NCBI GenBank assembly: GCA_025362155.1
Contig: JANYHX010000320.1
Span: 1 to 12,548 of the forward strand
Source: Gallionella sp.
Lineage (GTDB): Bacteria > Pseudomonadota > Gammaproteobacteria > Burkholderiales > Gallionellaceae
Direction of reading: 5' to 3'
DNA length: 12,548 bases
A model generated the notes under the pieces. The model was given only the letters and a program-made list of their open reading frames with translations, was not told the DNA's origin and did no database searches. The position numbers were made by a program, and so were the translations under genes. This document shows, piece after piece, positions 1-7,400 of this stretch (its first letter is position 1; each line of letters starts with the position of its first letter).

Positions 1-10
1 TCACGCTCAT
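1..10 (-). CDS. Probable start of the next gene, cut by the window edge
   Basis: On the minus strand the stop codon of the small binding protein overlaps an ATG in the form ATGA. The frame stays open for the three codons left in the window (Met-Ser-Val). Four-base ATGA overlaps are the usual sign of translational coupling, and the same overlap joins the kinase and response regulator genes in this window. Small binding proteins of this kind often precede a membrane sensor kinase or GGDEF protein, so that is my guess for the missing gene. Only 10 bases are visible, so the product cannot be known. Confidence 0.35.
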
Positions 11-459
11 GGATAGCTGATGATCCGTATCCCCGGAGTGGTGACTGCTGTTCCATACAGCATAAAAGTGATGGTCGCATCATTGTTGTGTAAGGCCGTC
101 AGTAATTCGAAGAAATTATCATAAGCTTTCGGGCGACCCGCGCCGCGAAATGTGCGCGCGAGAAGCTGCCGATCATACGCTTCGTCAGACATGAAGAGCA
201 CCTTTTGCAAAAACACTTCCTCTGCCAGCTTATTGGTTTGATTGCGGAGCGGCTTTACCTCGACGCCATCCACGATAATGCTTGCGCCAAGATAGGCACG
301 CCGCACCTCTTTGGCCGAAAGGGTCTTGATGTTCGAGTCTGCGCTGGCAACAATCGCCAGTCGTTGCTGTTCTGCCTGTGCCAGCAACGGCGCTTGCAGA
401 ACCCAGATGGCGAGCCAAATGGTAATAATATTTTTCAAAGCGGTAATATCATGCTCCAT
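7..459 (-). CDS. Small exported PstS-like (phosphate-binding-protein-like) protein
   Basis: This is a 150-residue protein with an N-terminal signal peptide: Lys9, a hydrophobic run at about 11-25, and likely cleavage after Ala-Gln-Ala at 27-29. The mature part (30-150) matches what I know of PBP-like_2/PstS-type domains: an LSAKEVRRAYLG segment at 47-58, the following DGVEVKPL turn, and a C-terminal GIRIISYP strand. It is less than half the length of a true PstS, and no ABC permease or ATPase is nearby, so import is unlikely. I infer a periplasmic ligand-sensing or accessory role with the barrel-like protein upstream. The ATG at 459 overlaps the upstream gene by 25 bases and has no clear ribosome binding site. 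A TTG at 438 overlapping the upstream TGA would also give a good signal peptide. Ligand unknown. Confidence 0.75.
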   Translation of the reverse strand: MEHDITALKNIITIWLAIWVLQAPLLAQAEQQRLAIVASADSNIKTLSAKEVRRAYLGASIIVDGVEVKPLRNQTNKLAEEVFLQKVLFMSDEAYDRQLLARTFRGAGRPKAYDNFFELLTALHNNDATITFMLYGTAVTTPGIRIISYP

Positions 460-1511
460 TGAGCGCTGATAATATTAATATTTTTTTCATTTATATCCAG
501 GCGATGCGATCTTCCGGCTTCGATTTTGAGCGCCTGCGAGGGCGTGAGATCAAAACGGAGGCCGAGCACTGCCTGGGAGCGCGAAAATTCAGGAAAAAGG
601 AACAGGTATTGATCCTTCTCCGCATTCGGAGTGCCCTCCAATCGGCCAAATAGCGTAGTCCTTCCACTCTCACCGAGCTTGTATTCTGGTTGAAAATAGG
701 CGCTGAGGGTGGTGAAATTGGTCGTACTGCCTAGCCCCGATACACGATTCTGGAAAACGAATAACTCCCCGATCAGATGAAATTTATTTTTTTCAATGTT
801 CAAAAAAGTACTGAGTATGCTTTGCCGCACTTCATTAATCTGCATAACATTTATTACTGGAATCCGCGCGTAGCCTAACGCAGCACCAAATTGATCCGGG
901 TTACCAACTTCGAGGTGGTAGCCCAAGCGGAAGCTGGCGGCCAGTTTCCCGGGATGCTGAGGGTTAAGCAAATCAAGTGGGTGGAGTGTTGAGTTATAAG
1001 TAGGACCGATGCCTATACCTGCGGTGTAATTAATCTCAGCATCCCCTGCAGTGCGGGTGCTTTCAAGCAAAAATCCACTGATATGCGAAGGAAGAGGCCC
1101 GTACTCATCTTCGTAATTGCCAATAGAGGGGCGGGTGAGCGAAGATTGCAGAAAATCGCCATGGTGATTTTGAGTATTCCAGAAGCTGATGGCATTATGA
1201 AAACGCCCTACCCACAGGGTTTTCCCCGGCAGAATATGCCAACCAAATTGAAAACGCTCCAACTCATTTTCATTGGAAGAAGCCAGATACTCAGCCAGGA
1301 AGAAAGTCTGGCTAAATTCAGTTGAATAAAAAATATCAATAGCGGGAACAAATTTTTTGTCAGGCAGCTCAGCATCCGTTATTGATTGGCGTGTCGACGT
1401 AACACTGGGAAATAGCAACAAATCCGCCGCTTCAACGGGGAGTGTACAAATGACAAGCAACACAATCAATGTGCAAAAGGAGGCTAATGAAACAATGATG
1501 TCTCTAATCAA
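435..1511 (-). CDS. Exported beta-barrel-like (porin-like) protein of unknown function
   Basis: The protein is 358 residues from the start chosen here. It has a signal peptide (Arg3, hydrophobic 5-24, probable cleavage after Val-Glu-Ala at 26-28). The mature chain is rich in short strands that alternate aromatic or hydrophobic with polar residues, separated by Asn/Gly/Pro turns (for example FRLGYHLEVG and AALGYARIP), as in outer-membrane barrels. It ends in WSMILPL rather than the classical terminal Phe. I chose the TTG at 1511 because AAGGA (1519-1523) sits 7 bases upstream and it gives a compact signal peptide. An in-frame ATG at 1559 would add 16 residues but has no visible ribosome binding site. 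Its stop overlaps the next gene by 25 bases, so the two are probably coupled. The region looks AT-richer than its neighbours. Family not recognised; porin-like is an inference from fold pattern. Confidence 0.65.
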   Translation of the reverse strand: MIRDIIVSLASFCTLIVLLVICTLPVEAADLLLFPSVTSTRQSITDAELPDKKFVPAIDIFYSTEFSQTFFLAEYLASSNENELERFQFGWHILPGKTLWVGRFHNAISFWNTQNHHGDFLQSSLTRPSIGNYEDEYGPLPSHISGFLLESTRTAGDAEINYTAGIGIGPTYNSTLHPLDLLNPQHPGKLAASFRLGYHLEVGNPDQFGAALGYARIPVINVMQINEVRQSILSTFLNIEKNKFHLIGELFVFQNRVSGLGSTTNFTTLSAYFQPEYKLGESGRTTLFGRLEGTPNAEKDQYLFLFPEFSRSQAVLGLRFDLTPSQALKIEAGRSHRLDINEKNINIISAQWSMILPL

Positions 1512-1518
1512 AACGATT

Positions 1519-1523
1519 TCCTT
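1519..1523 (-). promoter_or_regulatory. Ribosome binding site AAGGA deciding a TTG start
   Basis: On the minus strand AAGGA lies 7 bases before the TTG at 1511-1509. It is the best Shine-Dalgarno match near the 5' end of the barrel-like gene, and neither the in-frame ATG at 1559 nor the GTG downstream of it has one. This supports the TTG as the true start. Confidence 0.5.
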
Positions 1524-1531
1524 TCGTGGAT

Positions 1532-1669
1532 TCACAACAATGATGTAATAAGTCCCCATATCAGCTTGATGTAGCGCACTTTTATTTTGTTAAAGAATAC
1601 CTCAAAATGGACTCGTAAGCTTGATATTTTTACTCCCCTAACTTCGACGATTCGGGTTGTTTTTTCCAT
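1532..1669 (-). CDS. Possible 45-codon ORF between the GGDEF-EAL and barrel genes
   Basis: An open frame of 45 codons starts with ATG two bases after the stop of the GGDEF-EAL gene (TGA-TA-ATG). It ends 20 bases before the preferred TTG start of the barrel gene. The peptide is basic (many Lys/Arg, for example NKIKVRYIK) with a hydrophobic C-terminal end. No Shine-Dalgarno is visible, so translation would rely on reinitiation. The stretch is AT-rich, where chance frames of this size occur. I recognise no family. It fills almost the whole 160-base gap, which otherwise shows no clear terminator or strong promoter. Confidence 0.15.
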   Translation of the reverse strand: MEKTTRIVEVRGVKISSLRVHFEVFFNKIKVRYIKLIWGLITSLL

Positions 1670-1671
1670 TA

Positions 1672-4296
1672 TCACACTATGGAGGCATGAGTCTGCGCGC
1701 ATACAAATGCCTCGAATTGTACTGCCGGCAGAGGCTTGCTGAAATAATAACCTTGAATTTCGTTACAGCCCTGTTCACGCAAAAACGCCAGTTGTCCTTC
1801 AGTTTCCACACCTTCGGCGATGGTTTGCAAGCCGAGGCTATTCGCCAGGCCGATGATGGCGCTGACGATAGCCCTGTCTTCCGGGTCATCGGTAATGTCG
1901 CTCACGAAGGACTGGTCGATCTTGAGCTTGTAGACCTTGAAGCGTTTGAGGTAGCTCAGTGAAGAATAGCCGGTGCCGAAGTCGTCTATCGACATGCGGA
2001 TGCCGCGTTCATGCAGGCTGTCCATTACTGCGATGGCAGCAAGCGGGTCGTCCATCGCGACGCCCTCGGTCAACTCCAGCTCCAGATACTGCGGCGCCAG
2101 TTGCGCCTCTTTGAGAATTTGCGTAACCAATCCAAGAAGATTCGGATGTCTGAATTGCACGGCTGAGAGATTCACCGCGATGATCATAGGCGCCATGCCC
2201 TGGTCCATCCAAGACCGGAGCTGTTGAGTCGCAGTGCGTAGTACCCATTCCCCGATAGGCAGTATCAGTCCGCTATCTTCTGCAATGGGGATAAACTCAG
2301 CCGGGGATACCATGCCGAGTTCGGGATGTTGCCAGCACAGCAATGCTTCTGCTCCGATGATAAGCCCGTTTTCCAACGATATTTGCGGCTGGTAGTGCAG
2401 GCTCAACTGGTTTCGTTCCAAGGCATGACGCAAGGCGTTTTCCAGTTTAAGTCGGCGCACCGAATGTGCTTGCATTTCCGCTGTAAAAAAACGGAAAGTG
2501 TTGCGCCCATCACTCTTGGCGCGGTACATCGCGACATCCGCACACTTTGACAACGTATCAAAATCCTCACCGTCCGTAGGAAACATCGCGATGCCGATGG
2601 AAGGGGTGATGACCATCTCATGCTGTTCGATCAGAAATGGCTTTGCGACCGACCCCAGTAATTTTTCCGCCACATGTGCGACACCATCTGCATCGGTTTC
2701 CTGCAACACCATAATAAACTCATCCCCACCCAGGCGCGACACAGTGTCTTCTTCGCGTATCGCCGAATTAAGACGCTTTGCAACCTCAACCAGCAACGCG
2801 TCACCGATGCGGTGCCCAAGGTTATCATTGACATTTTTAAAATGGTCGAGATCGAGAAACATGATTGCCAGATGCGAGTGATTGCGCTGCGCCATGCTGA
2901 GAGCGTGCTTGATGCGGTCGGCAAACAAGATTCGATTCGGTAGTCCGGTGAGTACATCGAAATGTGCCAGCCGCTGGATGAGCTCCTCGTCCTCCTTGCG
3001 CGCGGTGATGTCGCGTGCCGCAGCAAAAATCAATTTTTCATCGTTCAACGGATGCGCTACCCAGGAAAACCATTTATAGCTGCCATCTTTGCATAGATAA
3101 CGATTATCGAACAAAAAGACCTCTTTCCCGCCCACCAATGTGCTCGCCACATGGATGGTCGCTTCACGGTCATCTGGATGGACGAATTCAAGATAGGGCT
3201 TGGCCAGCAGTTCAGCGTTGCTCCAGCCCAAAGATTTTTCCCATGCCGGATTAAGTTGTTTGTAATAACCATCAAAACCTGCTATGCAATACATGTCGAG
3301 GGCATAATTAAACAGGCGGTCACGCTCTTGTTCCGCCTGTTTGCGCGCAGTGATGTCGAGGCAGTAGCCAATGTAGCCGATGAATTCACCCGCACTGTTA
3401 TAGCGTGGACAGCCATCGTTCTGTATCCAGCGGTATTCGCCATCATGGCGACGCAAGCGATAGTCCATGCTGAACTTTTCTCGCCGATCAAAAGACGATT
3501 TATACTCATCGAGACCACCCCGCAAGTCATCCGGGTGGATGACATCGGCCCAGCCGTTGCCCGTCACCTGTTCAAGAACGCAGCCAGTAAAATCCAGCCA
3601 GGCTTTGTTAACGTAGTTGCACAACTTGTCTGTGTCAGTCGACCAAATCAAGGCTTGGCCAGAATCAGCCAAAGTTCGGTATTGCTGCTCGCTTTCGCGC
3701 CGCACCTCCATTTCCCGCCGTAGCTCATCGGTGCGCGCCTCGACTTTCTGCTCGAGCGAGGCATTGAGTAACTGCAACTGTTCCTCTGTGCGGCGATGCG
3801 CAGCAAGCGTGCGGCGCAACTCGAGTTGCGCGATGACGGTATTGCTCAGGGCGCGCAGGGCGGTTTGCTGATCGACACTTAACACGCGTGGCACGCGGTC
3901 AAGCACGCACAGTGTTCCCAGCGCAACACCGTCAGGCGCGACCAACGGCGCGCCTGCGTAGAAGCGGATGTACGGATCGCTGGTGACTAGGGGGTTGTCG
4001 GCGAAGCGTGGATCGAGTTGCGCGTCGGACACTTCCAGCATCTCGTCCGAATATAAAATGGCGTGTGCGCAAAAGGCAAATTCGCGTGGAGTTTCTGTAG
4101 CATCCAGACCGATTATCGATTTGAACCACTGTCGGTTTTCATCCACCAGCGTAATCACAGCGATAGGCACTTGGCAAATTTGCGCGGCCAGCAGCGTCAG
4201 GTCGTCGAAGTCCGATTCCGGCGGTGTATCAAGCACGTTATACCCGCGCAGGGTCTCAAGGCGTTGGGCTTCGTTGGACGGGAGTGCAGCTCTCAT
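1672..4296 (-). CDS. GAF-PAS-PAS-GGDEF-EAL cyclic di-GMP turnover protein with altered EAL motif
   Basis: This 874-residue soluble protein should make and/or break cyclic di-GMP under sensory control. Domain order: GAF 1-162, coiled-coil signalling helix about 165-205, PAS about 205-320, PAS 323-434, GGDEF about 440-605, EAL about 615-866. GGDEF looks active: GGDEF at 523-527 and an intact inhibitory I-site RxxD (Arg514-Asp517) exactly five residues ahead. EAL keeps Glu650, Asn709, the ELTEG motif, Asp771-Asp772, Lys792, Glu828 and Gln848. However, the usual EALLRWRHPE reads EALLCWQHPE, so Arg654 is replaced by Cys. That Arg normally contacts the c-di-GMP phosphate, so hydrolysis or affinity may be changed. 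GAF and the second PAS closely match the kinase at 8273-11008; GGDEF-EAL closely matches the protein at 4448-7810. No transmembrane segment. The ATG start is supported by alignment with the kinase N terminus, though no strong ribosome binding site is seen. Confidence 0.95.
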   Translation of the reverse strand: MRAALPSNEAQRLETLRGYNVLDTPPESDFDDLTLLAAQICQVPIAVITLVDENRQWFKSIIGLDATETPREFAFCAHAILYSDEMLEVSDAQLDPRFADNPLVTSDPYIRFYAGAPLVAPDGVALGTLCVLDRVPRVLSVDQQTALRALSNTVIAQLELRRTLAAHRRTEEQLQLLNASLEQKVEARTDELRREMEVRRESEQQYRTLADSGQALIWSTDTDKLCNYVNKAWLDFTGCVLEQVTGNGWADVIHPDDLRGGLDEYKSSFDRREKFSMDYRLRRHDGEYRWIQNDGCPRYNSAGEFIGYIGYCLDITARKQAEQERDRLFNYALDMYCIAGFDGYYKQLNPAWEKSLGWSNAELLAKPYLEFVHPDDREATIHVASTLVGGKEVFLFDNRYLCKDGSYKWFSWVAHPLNDEKLIFAAARDITARKEDEELIQRLAHFDVLTGLPNRILFADRIKHALSMAQRNHSHLAIMFLDLDHFKNVNDNLGHRIGDALLVEVAKRLNSAIREEDTVSRLGGDEFIMVLQETDADGVAHVAEKLLGSVAKPFLIEQHEMVITPSIGIAMFPTDGEDFDTLSKCADVAMYRAKSDGRNTFRFFTAEMQAHSVRRLKLENALRHALERNQLSLHYQPQISLENGLIIGAEALLCWQHPELGMVSPAEFIPIAEDSGLILPIGEWVLRTATQQLRSWMDQGMAPMIIAVNLSAVQFRHPNLLGLVTQILKEAQLAPQYLELELTEGVAMDDPLAAIAVMDSLHERGIRMSIDDFGTGYSSLSYLKRFKVYKLKIDQSFVSDITDDPEDRAIVSAIIGLANSLGLQTIAEGVETEGQLAFLREQGCNEIQGYYFSKPLPAVQFEAFVCAQTHASIV
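1699..2979 (-). repeat. GGDEF-EAL module, copy 1 (pairs with 4475-5755)
   Basis: Residues 440-866 of the GAF-PAS2-GGDEF-EAL protein align without a single gap to residues 686-1112 of the tandem-receiver protein (constant offset 246). Protein identity is high by eye (roughly three quarters or more), and the DNA is similar with many third-position changes. The copies are direct repeats on the same strand. Confidence 0.85.
2995..3330 (-). repeat. PAS module, copy 1 (pairs with 9785-10120)
   Basis: Residues 323-434 of the GGDEF-EAL protein align without gaps to kinase residues 297-408. They share QERDRLFNY, the [12 protein letters not shown] segment and [11 protein letters not shown] similarity is also plain to the eye. 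Confidence 0.85.
3811..4296 (-). repeat. GAF module, copy 1 (pairs with 10523-11008)
   Basis: The first 160 residues align without gaps to the first 160 of the histidine kinase. I counted 115 identical positions by hand, about 72 percent. The block [10 protein letters not shown] and the RFYAGAPL motif are shared exactly. Confidence 0.85.
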
Positions 4297-4352
4297 GGTC
4301 AGGTGGATTGGATTCGAAGATGTTTTAGCCGGGCATCCGTTTGGCTACGCCC

Positions 4353-4445
4353 TCACCCTGAATAATACGTCATCTGTGGATTTAAATCTGCATGGGAGCT
4401 TATCGGGAAATTAAGGCGCCCTGTCCATTTCCACTTGCTACCCAT
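4353..4445 (-). CDS. Possible 30-codon ORF in the gap after the REC-REC-GGDEF-EAL gene
   Basis: A 30-codon frame begins at ATG two bases after the upstream stop (TGA-GC-ATG) and ends 56 bases before the next gene. It has no clear Shine-Dalgarno and no recognisable family. It also covers the candidate promoter elements of this gap. It is probably a chance frame, recorded because similar stop-two-bases-ATG junctions occur elsewhere in the cluster. Confidence 0.12.
   Translation of the reverse strand: MGSKWKWTGRLNFPISSHADLNPQMTYYSG
4362..4390 (-). promoter_or_regulatory. Weak candidate promoter and palindrome before the GAF-PAS2-GGDEF-EAL gene
   Basis: The 151-base gap upstream of the gene contains TATTAT (4362-4367, minus strand; five of six matches to the sigma70 -10 box). 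A perfect 10-base palindrome GATTTAAATC (4379-4388) sits in the spacer. The hexamer at the -35 position (CAGATT, 4385-4390) is poor, so an activator would be needed if this is a promoter. The palindrome could be a dyad operator but may be chance in an AT-rich patch. No rho-independent terminator is visible, so read-through from upstream is equally possible. Confidence 0.25.
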
Positions 4446-4447
4446 GC

Positions 4448-7400
4448 TCACAATCTCAAGGCTGAGTACTTCGCGCGCACGAACGGCTCGAACTGGTCAG
4501 CAGGTAGGGGTTTACTGAAATAGTAACCCTGCACTTCGTCACAACCCTGTTCGCGCAAAAACGTCAGTTGCCCTTCGGTTTCCACACCTTCAGCGATGGT
4601 CAGCTTACCCATGCTACTGGCGAGGCCGATGACCGCGCTGACAATCGCCTTGTCATCGGGGTCTATCGTAATGTCCCGCACGAAGGATTGGTCTATTTTA
4701 AGTTTGTAAACCTGGAAGCGCTTGAGGTAACTCAGTGAGGAGTAGCCGGTACCGAAATCGTCAATGGACATGCGGATGCCGCGTTGGTGCAGATTGTCCA
4801 TGATCGCAATCGCGCCCAGCGGATCCTCCATGGCGACACCTTCGGTCAATTCCAATTCCAGATACTGCGGTGACAATTCTGCTTCATCGAGAATTTGCGA
4901 GACCATGGCGGGCAGATTCAGATGGCGGAATTGCACCACAGAAAGATTGACTGCCATGGTTATCGGTGCCATGCCCGCATCCATCCACACCTTTAATTGG
5001 CATACCGCGCTGCGCAGTACCCATTCGCCGATTTTCAGAATTTGACCACTATCTTCAGCGATCGGTATAAATTCTGCCGGAGATACCATTCCAAATTCAG
5101 GATGGCGCCAGCGCAATAATGCTTCTGCGCCAATAATGCGATTGTCCGATAATGCTATCTGAGGCTGATAATGCAGCTCCATCTGATTACGCTCCAGAGC
5201 ATGGCGCAGTGCATTTTCCAATTGCAAGGTGCGTGCTGATCGGGCCTGCATTTCTGCGGTAAAGAATCGATAATTATTACGTCCATCGCGTTTGGCACGG
5301 TACATGGCAATATCCGCACATTGAGATAAGGATTCGAAATCCTCACCATCATTGGGATAAATGGCAATTCCTATCGAGGGCGTGATGACCAATTCATGCT
5401 GCTCGATTTGGTAGCGTTGTGCGACCACCTCCAGTAATTTCTCTGCCACATGCGCAGCACCAGCAGCATCAGTTCCCGGCAGGACGAAGATGAACTCATC
5501 GCCGCCTAAACGCGACAGGGTATCTTCATCGCGAATCACCGATTTCAAACGTTTAGCAACCTCGATCAGCAATGCGTCGCCGATACGGTGGCCAAGTGTA
5601 TCGTTAACATTTTTAAAATGATCGAGATCCACGAACAGCACGGCCAGCGAGGTGCGATTGCGCTGCACGCTGCTGAGGGCAATGCCGATGCGGTCGTTGA
5701 GTAATATCCGGTTAGGTAATTCGGTCAGCGCATCAAAATGCGCCAGTCTTTGGATATGCGCCTCGTCTTGCTTGTGCCGACTGATGTCACTGAAAATGCC
5801 GATATAGTGCGTCACATTACCTTGGGCATCCAGCACTCGGCTGATGGTGAGCCACCTCGGATACACGCTGCCGTCTTTGCGCCGATCCAGCAACTCGCCC
5901 TGCCAATGGCCTTGCGTGTTGATGGAATCCCAAATGGCCTGATAAAAATCCTGATCCTGACGACCGACATACAGAAAACGCGGGCTCTTGCCCAAAGCTT
6001 CGGCCTCGCTGTAGCCGGTGATCACCATGAAAGCATGGTTGACCATAATAATGTTCCGGTTGGCATCAGTAATCAGAAAGGCTTCGCCGCTCTGCTCAAA
6101 CACTTTGGCCGCGAGCTGAATATGCGCTTCAGCCTGCTTCCTTTCCGTAATATCCAGGCGCACACCCAACAAGCGTTTGGCCGCACCCTTTTCATCTCGC
6201 TCGACAACCTTGCCCAGAACATTGACCCAACGGTAGCTGCCGTCCGCATGGCGTAGCCGAGCCTCATATTGATAGCGCCTTTCGCTGCCCCGCAGAACGT
6301 CAGCAATTTTGTCGGCGACGGGTTGGCGGTCTTCCGGATGGATTCTTTCCAACCAGACGGCGCGATCAGATGGGCCTGCCTCCGGCTCGTATCCCAGCAT
6401 GGTGGAATACATGGGCGATGTGTAAAATTTATCATTAACAATATCCCAGTCCCAGGTACCAATCTGGGCGGCTTCCAAGGTTACGTTCAGTAGCGCCTCA
6501 CTCTCCCGCAGCGCCTCTACCGCTTTTTTGTGTTTGGTGATGTCGCGGGTAATACCCAACAATCCCACCACTTTGCCGGCCACGTCGCGCATGGGTGCAG
6601 CGTGTGTTTCAAGCCAGCGGCGCGTGCCTTTGAGTCCCACCACTTCAAACTCGAGCGTACCACTCTCGCCCTCCATCACGCGTCCCTGCAATGCACGAAA
6701 CAGTATCTGGTATTCGGGAAGTAAATAATCCAGAATTGAGCGCTGTTGAACTTCGCGCAGTGATGCTGCCTCAAGCATGGCAAGACCCGCCGCATTCATC
6801 TCTAGAAGGCGTCCTTGGGGATCAACTACCTTAACGCATTCCGGCTCGGTTTCGATCAATATACGCAAACGCTGCTCGCTCTCCCTTACGGTTTCCTCCG
6901 CGAGCTTGCGCACTTCGATCTCGCGCTTCAATTCGACGGTACGTGCCTCGACCTTGTGCTCGAGAGTGGCATTTAGCACAGCCAACTCCGTATTCAAGCG
7001 ACGGGTGGTTTGATCGAGGTGGAAGCGGTGCAGCGCGTGATCAATCGCATGCGGCAGGTGAGCCAAGTAGTTATCACGCTTGATAATATAGTCATACACA
7101 CCCAGACGCAGGATGGCTACGGCAGAGGCTTCATCGCCCTTGCCGGTGATGACGATGAATGGTAAATCGAGGCCGCGATGTTGCACTTCGCGTATAAACT
7201 CCAGCGCATTCATGTCAGGCACGCGCAGATCGGTCAATACCAGATCGAAGTGATGGTCGGGTGTCAGCAATGACAACGCATCACGGCTGCCAGTCACTGT
7301 ATGTAACTGCAAATGCGGTGCGGCGGTGGCGACATGGCGCGCCGTTAACTCGGCATCCATCTGGTTCGGTTCAACATAAAGAATCTGCCAAACACGTTGC

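Noticed and set aside
3151..3723. Long open frame on the plus strand (190 codons), with similar ones at 5738-6256 and 10046-10594
   Set aside because: They lie exactly opposite conserved PAS-coding DNA, show no recognisable domain or ribosome binding site, and recur where similar PAS sequences are repeated. They are shadows of the minus-strand genes.
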